Part shown: in pieces, positions 18,652-26,626 of the stretch
Layout: every line of letters begins with the position of its first letter
Position numbering within the stretch: position 1 is the stretch's first letter
From: Nitrosococcus wardiae
GTDB lineage: Bacteria > Pseudomonadota > Gammaproteobacteria > Nitrosococcales > Nitrosococcaceae
Direction: 5' to 3'
Assembly: GCF_004421105.1 (NCBI RefSeq)
Contig: NZ_CP038033.1
Span: 2,127,659 to 2,191,658 of the forward strand
DNA length: 64,000 nucleotides
Program-made: the position numbers and the translations under genes
Notes under the pieces: generated by a model
What the model saw: the letters and a program-made list of their open reading frames with translations, nothing else
Told to the model about the DNA's origin: nothing
The model's database searches: none

Positions 18652-18897
18652 ATGGATGAAAAGAGCCGGTTAGAAGTTGAAGCGGCTGTGTTTCGCCGCT
18701 TAGTGGAGCATTTTCAGGAACATACCGAGGTTCAGAATATCGATGTGATGAATTTGGCCGGCTTTTGTCGAAATTGCCTTGCAAAATGGTATCAAGCGGC
18801 GGTCGAGGAACAGGGTGGACACCTATCTTATGATGAAGCGAGGGAAATTATTTATGGTATGCCTTATGAAGAGTGGAAGGCGAAATATCAAAAATAG
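18652..18897 (+). CDS. DUF1244 family protein
   Basis: Short protein of 81 residues with the conserved FCRNCLAKWY block (about 40-49) and the C-terminal GMPYEEWKAKYQ, both typical of DUF1244. The two cysteines in FCRNC may bind metal, but no function is established. GGAGGAGAAAG precedes the ATG. It lies 52 bp after the NUDIX gene. Confidence 0.85.
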   Translation: MDEKSRLEVEAAVFRRLVEHFQEHTEVQNIDVMNLAGFCRNCLAKWYQAAVEEQGGHLSYDEAREIIYGMPYEEWKAKYQK

Positions 18898-19041
18898 CTC
18901 GTTTTGGAAAAATTTTTTAGGGTAGTAATTTTCCTGTACTCTCATCCTATCCTGGTAGGGTGCTACTTTTCATGTTTGCCTTCGCTCTCTATCCCAACCC
19001 CTTGGTTTATCTCAGGCAATCTTAATTTACTGAGTCAGAAT

Positions 19042-19068
19042 TAAAAATTTCCCGATCTTGACCGATAG
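19042..19068 (+). promoter_or_regulatory. FliA (sigma-28)-like promoter for pomAB
   Basis: TAAA at 19042-19045 is followed by exactly 15 bases and then ACCGATAG at 19061-19068, close to the flagellar class 3 consensus TAAA-N15-GCCGATAA (6 of 8 in the -10 box). It lies about 65 bp before the stator gene start, where such a promoter is expected. Confidence 0.6.
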
Positions 19069-19132
19069 ACCTCGTGAGTCGTGGGGCATCTTCTCACTGC
19101 GCTTGTTTCAACAATGAGGGAGGTATATCGGC

Positions 19133-19903
19133 GTGGATTTGGCCACCCTGCTTGGCTTAATTAGTAGCTTTGGGGTTGTGGCTGGAGCCATTTTATTGGG
19201 CTCTAGCGTGCTCGTTTTCTTCAATCCGCCCTCTCTTTTGATCGTCTTAGGGGGGACTACAGCTGTAGTGCTCATGAAGTTCTCCCTCAGCCAGTTTTTA
19301 GGTTCCTTCAAGGTGGCTATGAAGGCTTTTGTGTATAAGGCTGATAAGCCGGAAGAGATTATTAAACAAGCCTTAGAGATGGCGAATACAGCCCGAAAGG
19401 ATGGGTTGTTAGCTTTAGAAAGTTGGGATATTAAGAATGAATTCATGAAAAAAGGGGTGACCTTGCTAGTAGATGGTCACGATCCCGAAATGGTGCGCCG
19501 GGTGTTGATGGCTGAGCTGCGGCAAACCCTACAGCGTCATGATTTGGGACAGAAAATTTTTAGGGCCATTGGCGAAGTGGCGCCGGCCATGGGTATGATT
19601 GGCACTTTGATTGGTCTCGTACAGATGCTTTCTTCTATGGATGACCCAAAAAAAATTGGCCCGGCTATGGCCGTTGCCCTGCTGACCACGCTCTATGGTG
19701 CCATGATTGCTAATATGGTGGCGCTGCCGTTCGCCGACAAACTCGCCCTGCGCAGTAATGAAGAACGGCTTAATCGCTCCATAATCATTGAAAGCATCCT
19801 GTCGATTCAACAGGGTCACAACCCGCGGGTATTGGAAGAGCTGTTGCTAACCTTTATGCCAGGTTCTAAGCGCCACAATAACAATGGAGAAAAGAAGAGC
19901 TGA
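19133..19903 (+). CDS. pomA: Flagellar stator protein PomA/MotA
   Basis: Inner-membrane ion-channel half of the flagellar motor stator. Four hydrophobic helices are seen (about 4-22, 32-50, 150-172, 182-205), and the large cytoplasmic loop (about 55-145) carries charged residues that contact FliG. Conserved IGEVAPAMGMIGTLIGLVQM and DDPKKIGPAMAVALLTTLYG match PomA-type proteins. The GTG start at 19133 follows GAGGGAGG. Its partner pomB starts 9 bp after the stop. Confidence 0.9.
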   Translation: MDLATLLGLISSFGVVAGAILLGSSVLVFFNPPSLLIVLGGTTAVVLMKFSLSQFLGSFKVAMKAFVYKADKPEEIIKQALEMANTARKDGLLALESWDIKNEFMKKGVTLLVDGHDPEMVRRVLMAELRQTLQRHDLGQKIFRAIGEVAPAMGMIGTLIGLVQMLSSMDDPKKIGPAMAVALLTTLYGAMIANMVALPFADKLALRSNEERLNRSIIIESILSIQQGHNPRVLEELLLTFMPGSKRHNNNGEKKS

Positions 19904-19912
19904 TCGGAGGAG

Positions 19913-20761
19913 ATGGAACAGGACTTGATTGCGGCCGAGAGCGAACCGCAGGAGGAAAGGTCAGGTGCTCCGGCATGGGTAGTTACACTAGCCGATCTTA
20001 TGTCCCTGTTAATGAGTTTTTTTGTGCTGCTTTTGTCCTTTTCAGAGCTAGATTTGCAAAAATACAAACAAGTCGCCGGCTCCATGAAGTTTGCCTTTGG
20101 GGTGCAGCGGGAGATTAAAGTTAAGGAACCCCCTAAGGGTACGAGTATTATTGCCCAGGAGTTCAGCCCTGGTCGTCCCCGTTTCACTCCCTGGGATGAT
20201 ATTCGTCAGGATACTATTGATGAGACTAAACAAACGCTGGATTTTTCTGAGGCGCGTATCCGGGATACGGAAGCAAAGGTGGCCGAGCTTCAAGATATGC
20301 TCCAAAATGAAATCGACCAGGGGCTGGTTGTCTTAGAGAGAATAGGTGAGCAAATTGTCATTCGTATTCAGGAGAAAGGTTCTTTTCCCTCGGGAAGTGC
20401 CACCTTTAGCCAGGACTTTAAACCCGTTTTAAATAAAATCCGCATTGTCCTAAAAAGGATTGAGGGTAAAATTGTTGTCGCGGGGCATACGGATAATTTG
20501 CCTATTCATACTTCTCGCTTTCGCTCTAATTGGGAATTATCGACAGCCCGAGCAGTTTCTGTGGTTCATCATCTCTTTGCTACCGATGAAATTGCCCCTC
20601 AGCGCTTCGTTATTGCAGGTCATGCCGATACCCAGCCGCTAGCGCCCAATGATACTACAGAGAACCGAGCTCGCAATCGGCGCATAGAAATCACTATCAT
20701 GCCAAGTTCAAGCTCAAATAATGAGCAGTTCTCGGTAAAGGAACTGATGGATAAGCCATGA
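19913..20761 (+). CDS. pomB: Flagellar stator protein PomB/MotB
   Basis: Peptidoglycan-anchored half of the stator. One membrane helix (about 27-46) contains the ion-binding aspartate in TLADLMSLLMSFF. The following plug region includes KGTSIIAQEF and SPGRP, closely resembling sodium-type PomB of Vibrio, and the C-terminal OmpA-like domain (about 150-265) has AGHTDNLPI and NRARNRRIEI. Sodium coupling is inferred from this resemblance. GGAGG precedes the ATG. The gene meets yqeC tail to tail with one base between the stops. Confidence 0.9.
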   Translation: MEQDLIAAESEPQEERSGAPAWVVTLADLMSLLMSFFVLLLSFSELDLQKYKQVAGSMKFAFGVQREIKVKEPPKGTSIIAQEFSPGRPRFTPWDDIRQDTIDETKQTLDFSEARIRDTEAKVAELQDMLQNEIDQGLVVLERIGEQIVIRIQEKGSFPSGSATFSQDFKPVLNKIRIVLKRIEGKIVVAGHTDNLPIHTSRFRSNWELSTARAVSVVHHLFATDEIAPQRFVIAGHADTQPLAPNDTTENRARNRRIEITIMPSSSSNNEQFSVKELMDKP

Positions 20762-20762
20762 G

Positions 20763-21533
20763 TTAGTGACGGCGAATTACCCCTACTAAGGGATTAGGTA
20801 GATTCATACAGGCCAGTACCACGCGGTCAAAGCGATCGGTAAGAGTTAACGCTATTTCTGCCACGGCTATTCCTTGTTTTTCCCATGCTGGCTTATCTAC
20901 CATATTGATTAGAGGAACTATTTTTGCTCTACCTACTCCTTTTAATCCCCCTTGAGGGCTTGCTAATAGCCTGGCTAGGTGGACGGGCTTTAGGATTTCG
21001 CCGGCTTTAATTCCGATGATAGTTTCAATGTTCTCTACGCGGTGGGCAATTTTCTCCGATAAAGGTTGACCGATGGCAAGCACAGAAATCACGGGGATCA
21101 CATGGGTAGCCTCATCGGGGATCACCGGTTCCTGTGCTCCTGGGGCCTTAAGCCAACGGCTACGCGCTCCATCAGCCTTGACTAGACTGACGTCAAAGCC
21201 GGCTTGTCGATGGATCATTCCAACTAAAGAAGGGGAGATACCGGCTAAACGCCCTTTTTTTATTGAAGGTTGAGCATAGGCAATCAGGCGGTGGGTTTGG
21301 GCCGCTGTGCTGACTAGGGTAAGAAGCAGTTTTTCGTCGGTAATGATTTGATAAGCAGAGACTTTGTTGGGGAAAGGTGGAATATGGGCGGTTGAGGTAA
21401 TTCCTATCCGACCTGGATGGAGCATTGCTAAGCGATAAAGGGTAGTTTTTTTACCTCCCGCGCCTACCAAACAGACGATACCACGCCAGGCTTCCAGGGC
21501 ATCTAGCAATGAGTTGGGTTTACTCATTATCAT
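20763..21533 (-). CDS. yqeC: YqeC-family protein (putative selenium-dependent hydroxylase accessory)
   Basis: The family is linked by genome context to selenium-dependent molybdenum hydroxylases, but no reaction is proven. The 256-residue protein has a P-loop-like segment CLVGAGGKKTTL near residue 22 (with KKTT where relatives typically have KT), VKADGARSRWLKAPG near 140, and PVISVLAIGQPL, all YqeC marks. No selD, selA or molybdenum hydroxylase gene is in the window. The start overlaps the stop of the BNR-repeat gene as ATGA, suggesting translational coupling. Confidence 0.75.
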   Translation of the reverse strand: MIMSKPNSLLDALEAWRGIVCLVGAGGKKTTLYRLAMLHPGRIGITSTAHIPPFPNKVSAYQIITDEKLLLTLVSTAAQTHRLIAYAQPSIKKGRLAGISPSLVGMIHRQAGFDVSLVKADGARSRWLKAPGAQEPVIPDEATHVIPVISVLAIGQPLSEKIAHRVENIETIIGIKAGEILKPVHLARLLASPQGGLKGVGRAKIVPLINMVDKPAWEKQGIAVAEIALTLTDRFDRVVLACMNLPNPLVGVIRRH

Positions 21534-22648
21534 GTTTCCACTATTGCGGCTTTTACCGACAGTATACGGGGTAGGAATCCGGCAATCAGTTCCCAGCGTT
21601 CGCCGTTATCGCGGCTTTCAAACAGGTGGCCGCTGGAGGTCCCGAAGTAAACCCCATTGGGGGATAGACCGTCACAATCCATAGCCTCACGTAATACGGT
21701 GACATAGACATGTTCTTGGGGAAGGCCATGGGTCAAGGGTTCCCAGTTAGCGCCGCCATTGTTGCTGCGGTAGACGCGGAGCTTGCCATCGACCATGGTG
21801 CGTAAGTGGCTACTCTGTTCGGGGATGACATACACCATATCGGGATCTTGAGGATTCACCACGATGGCATAGCCGAAATCACTAGGAAGTCCCTGGTTTA
21901 TCTCAATCCAATGGTTTCCTTGGTCGTCGCTGCGGTAGGTTCCGTTGTAGCACTGCCGATAAAGGCGATCAGGTTGTTTAGGATGCAACACTATTCGGTG
22001 TACATTATGGCCTACATCAGGATAGTGTTGAGGAAGGTTTTCGGCACGAACGCCCCGATTAATGGGGATCCAGCTGGCACCGGCATCATCATAGCGAAAG
22101 ACTCCGCCTGCCGAAATGGCACAATAGAGGCGACGAGGAGTGCGGGGATCAATATAGATGGAGTGAACTGCAAATCCCCCCCGGGCGGGTTCCCAACGAT
22201 CTCGGCTAGGATGTTCATTGAGACCCGGCAAGGGCTTCCAGTGGTGACCGCCGTCTTGGCTTATAAATAGTCCCGGGGGATCGATTCCGGCATAAAGCAC
22301 CTGCTCCTGCGTGGGATGACCTGGAGCCAAGTACCAGATGGCTTTTAGGCTCTGGGCATAAAGCCCTTGGCGATGGTGGGGGACATAGGAGAGCACTTTC
22401 CAATCATAGCCGGCATCGTGGCTGTGATAAATATGGCAGCCCCAAATAGGATGGTTAACGGCGGCATAAGCATGTTGATGCATTCTTGGATCCATCCAGG
22501 CATGTAAGATCTCATAGCCTGCAATAAGGGGTCCCTCAATTTTCCAAGCATTGCGGTTTAGTTCCGTGCTAATACGAAAAAGGCCTTTTTGGGTGCCCAC
22601 CAAAAGCACCAACTGACTAGGGCTGCTCATTGAATTAGTCTTATTCAT
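21530..22648 (-). CDS. BNR/Asp-box repeat beta-propeller protein
   Basis: A 372-residue protein with six Asp-box motifs (S/Y-x-D/N-x-G-x-x-W): SHDAGYDW, SQDGGHHW, YDDAGASW, SDDQGNHW, SNNGGANW and SRDNGERW. This predicts a sialidase-like or WD40/YVTN-like propeller. There is no signal peptide or membrane helix, so it should be cytoplasmic, unlike secreted sialidases; catalytic sialidase residues were not recognised. Such proteins are often annotated as exo-alpha-sialidase or glycosyl hydrolase, which is not supported here. It is translationally linked to yqeC. Function unknown. Confidence 0.78.
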   Translation of the reverse strand: MNKTNSMSSPSQLVLLVGTQKGLFRISTELNRNAWKIEGPLIAGYEILHAWMDPRMHQHAYAAVNHPIWGCHIYHSHDAGYDWKVLSYVPHHRQGLYAQSLKAIWYLAPGHPTQEQVLYAGIDPPGLFISQDGGHHWKPLPGLNEHPSRDRWEPARGGFAVHSIYIDPRTPRRLYCAISAGGVFRYDDAGASWIPINRGVRAENLPQHYPDVGHNVHRIVLHPKQPDRLYRQCYNGTYRSDDQGNHWIEINQGLPSDFGYAIVVNPQDPDMVYVIPEQSSHLRTMVDGKLRVYRSNNGGANWEPLTHGLPQEHVYVTVLREAMDCDGLSPNGVYFGTSSGHLFESRDNGERWELIAGFLPRILSVKAAIVET

Positions 22649-22662
22649 CGCCGCTATGGATC

Positions 22663-22668
22663 TATAAT
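22663..22668 (+). promoter_or_regulatory. Possible -10 box (TATAAT) upstream of the CDGSH gene
   Basis: A perfect TATAAT stands 72 bp before the CDGSH start, with a weak TTATTC 16 bp upstream as a possible -35. An 11-bp palindrome (CTGAATTTCAG) lies downstream at about 22704-22714. Weak evidence. Confidence 0.35.
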
Positions 22669-22740
22669 ACTGAGTCCTTTACACTGGAGAGGATGTCAAG
22701 ATTCTGAATTTCAGATTGCCGGAGCAAGAGGAGAATTTCC

Positions 22741-22977
22741 ATGGCAGAGCCTTTTATCGTCCAGAAAAAGCCATTTGTTGTGACGCTTGACCCCGGCGAC
22801 TATTGGTGGTGCGCCTGTGGGCAATCTAAAAACCAGCCTTTTTGTGATGGTTCTCATAAAGGGACTGGTTTTACGCCAGTAAAGTTTAGTTTATCCGAAC
22901 AGAAAAAGGTTGCTTTGTGCGGTTGCAAGCATACCGGCAACAAGCCCTATTGCGATGGTACCCACTCAAAGCTTTAA
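22741..22977 (+). CDS. Double CDGSH iron-sulfur domain protein
   Basis: Small protein (78 residues) with two tandem CDGSH motifs, each giving a 3-Cys/1-His ligand set for a redox-active 2Fe-2S cluster: CACGQSKNQPFCDGSH (about 21-36) and CGCKHTGNKPYCDGTH (about 60-75). The layout matches the mitochondrial MiNT/CISD3 class, not the single-domain mitoNEET class. There is no membrane segment, so it is cytoplasmic. Role in cluster transfer or redox sensing is inferred from relatives. AGAGGAG precedes the ATG. Confidence 0.88.
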   Translation: MAEPFIVQKKPFVVTLDPGDYWWCACGQSKNQPFCDGSHKGTGFTPVKFSLSEQKKVALCGCKHTGNKPYCDGTHSKL

Positions 22978-23022
22978 AGAAGTTAAGTTTTAAATTGTAG
23001 GAAATGGGGAGGATAAATCTAG

Positions 23023-23214
23023 ATGGAAGCGGCGAGTACCTGGGAAGTGCTTTTGCTTGGCCTGGTAGCGATCTTGGTTATCCTGTGGTTTCGACCCGGA
23101 ATTAGGGGTGCGTTCCAGCATGCGGAGCAGGTAAAAGAGAAGGATTGGAAAGGGTTCCTGATCCCCATTGCGCTAGTCGCCCTATTTGTGATAATCCTGC
23201 TGGCTATTGCTTAG
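23023..23214 (+). CDS. Small two-helix membrane protein of unknown function
   Basis: A 63-residue protein with two hydrophobic helices (about 7-23 and 44-62) joined by a charged linker (FQHAEQVKEKDWKG). A good ribosome site, GGGGAGG, lies nine bases before the ATG, supporting a real gene. It starts 45 bp after the CDGSH gene and is probably co-transcribed. No family recognised. Confidence 0.65.
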   Translation: MEAASTWEVLLLGLVAILVILWFRPGIRGAFQHAEQVKEKDWKGFLIPIALVALFVIILLAIA

Positions 23215-23253
23215 CTGGTACCTGATAGGGGGGAGGTGCCTCCGCGGGTAGAT

Positions 23254-23278
23254 TTGCAGCAAACCCCTCCCGCTGCAA
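23254..23278. terminator. Possible stem-loop between convergent genes
   Basis: TTGCAGC at 23254-23260 pairs with GCTGCAA at 23272-23278 across an 11-base loop. It lies between the small membrane protein gene (+) and the ferredoxin reductase (-). No U tract follows, so terminator activity is uncertain. Confidence 0.3.
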
Positions 23279-23307
23279 TGATAGGGTTAATTACCCCTAC
23301 CACAATT

Positions 23308-24099
23308 TTACCAATATCTTTCTACGGAAATCTGCCCAGGGTCCCGCCGGCGGTTTTCCTTAAGGCCCCGTTCCTTAAGGAGGGCCGTGGTGTCGCGGAC
23401 CATATCCGGGTTTCCACAGAGCATCACCTGGGATGATCCCGCTTCGATGGTAAGTCCCGTGTATTGGGCCATACGGCCATCGGCGATAGCGGTAGTAATG
23501 CGCCCGCGAATAGCACCCTCATAACCTTCCCGGCTGACTAAGGGGACCATAGTAAATTGCTGGGGGTGCTGTTGGCGAAGGGTCTCAATGAGATCCTGAT
23601 AGGTCAGTTCCTCCGCAGTGCGCACTGAATGTGCCAAGACAATACGAGAAAAGCGTTGCCAGGGCTCTTCGGTTTGGAGGATAGAGAGGAATGGCCCAAT
23701 GGCCGTTCCCGTGGATAGCATCCAGAGGTTGTCGGTAGTTTGAATTTGTGAAAGGGTGAGAAAACCCGCTGCCTTACGAGAGACCCAAACAGGATCATTG
23801 GGTTCTAATTTGACAAGGCGATTCGAGAGTGGACCATCCGGAACCGTAATGGAGTAAAATTCCAGATAGTTTTCCTGGGGGGAGTTCACAAAAGAATAGG
23901 AACGAGCTACAAATTCGTCATCAATAACCAAACCCAGGCGGCCGAACTGTCCTGCCTCAAAGGGCTCTACTGGGGCTTCCACTCGGAGTGAATAGAGCTG
24001 CTCAGTCCAGTGGTGATTAGCAATCACGCGCCCTTCAACCCACCTCCGGGGATCTATCGAGGCTTTCGTTTTTGGAGTTTCCGTCGTTGGTGTAGGCAT
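23308..24099 (-). CDS. fpr: Ferredoxin--NADP+ reductase
   Basis: FAD enzyme shuttling electrons between NADPH and ferredoxin or flavodoxin. Visible motifs: FAD-binding RSYSFVNSP (about 66-74), the isoalloxazine segment GPLSNRL, NADP-binding LSTGTAIGPFLSIL and CGNPDMVRDT, and the terminal ISVERYW, where the aromatic residue near the C-terminus stacks on FAD. The 263 residues with this ending place it in the bacterial Fpr subclass I type. ATG 24099 is preferred over an upstream TTG at 24135. A physiological partner could be FdxA; this is inference. Confidence 0.9.
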   Translation of the reverse strand: MPTPTTETPKTKASIDPRRWVEGRVIANHHWTEQLYSLRVEAPVEPFEAGQFGRLGLVIDDEFVARSYSFVNSPQENYLEFYSITVPDGPLSNRLVKLEPNDPVWVSRKAAGFLTLSQIQTTDNLWMLSTGTAIGPFLSILQTEEPWQRFSRIVLAHSVRTAEELTYQDLIETLRQQHPQQFTMVPLVSREGYEGAIRGRITTAIADGRMAQYTGLTIEAGSSQVMLCGNPDMVRDTTALLKERGLKENRRRDPGQISVERYW

Positions 24100-24249
24100 A
24101 ATTTCTATTATTACCCGAAATATTATCAAGTTCAATCTCTTGGCGCTTACTTACCCCAAATTAGGAGTATTAGGGGCCGCTTTCCAAGAGTGCCTTTTAT
24201 CTGCCGCAACAAGGTTTGGGGCTGGGATTTACCGATTAACGTCTTTTGA

Positions 24250-24531
24250 TTACTCGGTGATTTCTACGCCGCGCCAGAAAGCGACGTAATTTTTGATGGG
24301 GGCTGCTTTTTGCTTCGGTGCCGGATAATACCAGGCCGCATCGGTATGAATTTGATCACCGACCACAATGTGGTAGTAGCTGGCTTCTCCTTTCCAGGGA
24401 CAAGTGGTGTGCATATCGCTGCTCCGAAAATACTCCTTGTGGATGGAATCGGGTGGAAAATAATGGTTACCCTCCACCACCTTAGTTTTATCGCTTTCGG
24501 CTAACACGGCACCGTTCCAGATAGCTTTCAT
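24250..24531 (-). CDS. DUF427 domain protein
   Basis: The 93 residues match the DUF427 fold: KAIWNGAVLAESDKTKVVEGN at the start, TTCPWKGEASYYHI in the middle, and AAWYYPAPK with FWRGVEI at the end. The conserved CPWKG block is the family signature. No reaction is established. It is located between fpr and btuC, facing the same way, with 117 bp separating it from fpr. Confidence 0.85.
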   Translation of the reverse strand: MKAIWNGAVLAESDKTKVVEGNHYFPPDSIHKEYFRSSDMHTTCPWKGEASYYHIVVGDQIHTDAAWYYPAPKQKAAPIKNYVAFWRGVEITE

Positions 24532-24563
24532 AGGGGGCCCTCACGATACATTCCTAGGGGTTC

Positions 24564-25559
24564 TTAGATTAGCCTCTTTTCCGAGGTTCGCCTTAGTAGC
24601 AACCAGATAAAGAAAGGTCCGCCCAGGAGGGCGGTGATAACTCCCACGGGGATTTCTGCCGGGGCTATCAAGTTACGTGCTAGAGTATCGCATAAAGTGA
24701 GGAAACTTCCCCCAAAAAGCAAAGTGGCCGGGGTTAGAAAACGGTGATCAGCGCCTACAAGGAGGCGGCAGATATGGGGAACCATCATCCCCACAAACCC
24801 AATGGGGCCACAGGTGGCGACGATGCCTCCCACGGTCAGGGAAGTCACGAAAAACAGTAAGCTGCGTATTCTTCTGAGATTTAAGCCTCGGCTAACAGCG
24901 AGTAGCTCTCCGGTGGCTAAAAGGTTTAATTCCTGACCAAGCAATGAAATAACGAGAGCGCCAGCAACGACAAAAGGTAAAATTTCCAACACGGTTTCCA
25001 TGCCAGTGACCCCCAAATTTCCCATTAACCAGTGGAGGATATGGAAAGATTGGGCAAAATCACTCATGTACTGGATAAACAAGATAAGGCTGGAGAAAAA
25101 GAAGCTAATGGCCACGCCCGCAAGGAGCATGCTGGCTACAGAGAAACCCTGCCTTATCTGAGTTAAACCATAGACGAGCAGGATTGATCCTAGCGCACCG
25201 ACGAATGCAGAGAGTGACAGGCCGGAGATACTCAGGAGGGCAAAGCTTAGGCCCGAGCGCACATAAAGGGCGGCGCCCAAGGCGGCTCCGCTGGCGACTC
25301 CTAGGGTAAAGGGGGTGGCCAGGGGATTACGAAATAGGGCTTGAAAGGCCATCCCACTAATAGCCAGGCCCGCTCCCGCGAGAAAGGCCGCCATCACTCG
25401 AGGTACCCGCAGATTCCAAAAAATTTCCGCTTCTACATTTCCCTCTAGGGGGGCAAAAATAGCTTCCATGGGGATGGAGTACATCCCTAGAAAAGGGGCG
25501 CCGCTGAGCACCCCTACTGCTAATAAAGACATCAGGCCCAGGGTGATGGCAGGTCTCAT
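24564..25559 (-). CDS. btuC: FecCD-type ABC transporter permease, probably BtuC (B12 import)
   Basis: Inner-membrane permease with about ten helices, 331 residues. Family marks are LRVPRVMAAFLAGAGLAISG and FRNPLATPFTLGVASGAALGA near the N-terminus, and GPIGFVGMMVPHICR with the L-loop GADHR near residue 265, which contacts the ATPase. Together with btuD and btuF it forms an importer. Substrate is assigned to cobalamin from BtuF/BtuD context and from the adenosyltransferase elsewhere in the window; iron-siderophore transport cannot be excluded. GAGG lies six bases before the ATG. Confidence 0.82.
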   Translation of the reverse strand: MRPAITLGLMSLLAVGVLSGAPFLGMYSIPMEAIFAPLEGNVEAEIFWNLRVPRVMAAFLAGAGLAISGMAFQALFRNPLATPFTLGVASGAALGAALYVRSGLSFALLSISGLSLSAFVGALGSILLVYGLTQIRQGFSVASMLLAGVAISFFFSSLILFIQYMSDFAQSFHILHWLMGNLGVTGMETVLEILPFVVAGALVISLLGQELNLLATGELLAVSRGLNLRRIRSLLFFVTSLTVGGIVATCGPIGFVGMMVPHICRLLVGADHRFLTPATLLFGGSFLTLCDTLARNLIAPAEIPVGVITALLGGPFFIWLLLRRTSEKRLI

Positions 25560-25846
25560 TGAAGCCTCACATGGATGTTAGGCGATCCCCTAGTGACGAT
25601 GCGAAGCACAGCGGCGATTGGGGCGCGAGGGCCGATGAAGCGTTGTTTCAGCGTCAAATTCGCGCTACGATTTGTCTGCTCACGGAGCCGAGGGTCGGGA
25701 GGACCCGAAGTCAAAGCGTGTGGAGCGGTAAAGACCCCAAGGCCAAGGTGAATCCTTCGCCGAGGACTGCTGAGAAACGCGAATTTGTCGCACGGATAAG
25801 ATTTTGTAGGAACACAATTGAAATCAGTCACAATGAAACTCCAATC
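25560..25846. repeat. Structured non-coding insert between btuD and btuC
   Basis: These 287 bp separate btuD and btuC, while btuF and btuD overlap by 4 bp. The arms 25651-25664 (GCGTCAAATTCGCG) and 25778-25791 (CGCGAATTTGTCGC) are inverted repeats of 14 bp with one mismatch, 113 bp apart, and a GGGTC/GACCC hairpin sits at 25692-25706. Long open frames exist on both strands (91 aa minus, 122 aa plus), low in family character. The best reading is a small dispersed repeat or transposon relic; it is not recognised with certainty. Confidence 0.45.
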
Positions 25847-26626
25847 TCAGCTCTCGGCCATGGCAATAGGATGTCCTGTCCGGGGGTGGTGAGTAAACAG
25901 GAAGCGCTGCCGGTAGATAGCTTCTAGTACCCGGTTATCGGCAAAAGCTTCTGGGGTACCGATAAAGGCTAGGGTCCCTTGCTTAAGGGCAATGATCTGG
26001 GTGCTATAGGCGATAGCAGCATTGAGATCATGGGTAACGGTCAGGAGTGTGATTCCATGTTCACGGTTGAGCCGCTCTAGCAGGCGCTGAATTTCTACTT
26101 GATATCGGGGATCGAGGAAAGCCGTGGGTTCATCGAGGAGTAAGATGCGGGCTCCTTGAACGAGGCTGGCCGCAATGAAGACCTTTTGCCGTTCACCGGC
26201 GCTTAGGGTGTCTAGGGGACGATCAATGAAAGGGTGAGTTTCAGTGAGCATGAGTGCTTGGTTGGCAATCCGGTAGTCTTCAGGGCCCAAAAATGAAAAG
26301 GGACTAAGGTGAGGGTAGCGGCCCATCAGCACAAACTCCTTCACTGTAAAAGGGAGACTCTGGCCATCGAGTTGCGGGACATAAGCCATGGTTCGGGCCA
26401 CTTCTTTTTGACTGTAGTCTTCGAGCCTCCGAGCCAGTAACTTGATGGTTCCCCTGCCGTGGAGGAGGCGGACCAGGCATTTGAGAAGGGTGGTTTTGCC
26501 TGCCCCATTGGGACCGACAATAGCCAGGCGTTCTCCTTGGGTCACGGTCAGGGAGATATCATGGAGAATGGTTTGCCCTTCTAGGAACAGAGAGAGATTT
26601 TCGATTTCGATCACGGCCCTGGTCAT
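25847..26626 (-). CDS. btuD: ABC transporter ATP-binding protein, probably BtuD
   Basis: The 259-residue ATPase energises the importer. Walker A GPNGAGKTTLLK is near residue 37, the Q-loop in YVPQLDGQ, the signature LSAGERQKVF near 142, Walker B RILLLDEPTAFLD, and the switch histidine in VTHDLNAA. The C-terminus (YRQRFLFTHHPRTGHP) is intact. It overlaps btuF by 4 bp. Resembles FepC/BtuD-type ATPases of vitamin B12 and siderophore importers. Confidence 0.85.
   Translation of the reverse strand: MTRAVIEIENLSLFLEGQTILHDISLTVTQGERLAIVGPNGAGKTTLLKCLVRLLHGRGTIKLLARRLEDYSQKEVARTMAYVPQLDGQSLPFTVKEFVLMGRYPHLSPFSFLGPEDYRIANQALMLTETHPFIDRPLDTLSAGERQKVFIAASLVQGARILLLDEPTAFLDPRYQVEIQRLLERLNREHGITLLTVTHDLNAAIAYSTQIIALKQGTLAFIGTPEAFADNRVLEAIYRQRFLFTHHPRTGHPIAMAES

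Noticed and set aside
25556-25927. 91-aa and 122-aa frames between btuD and btuC
   Set aside because: The plus frame runs into btuD antisense; both lie in repeat-like DNA and show no domain.
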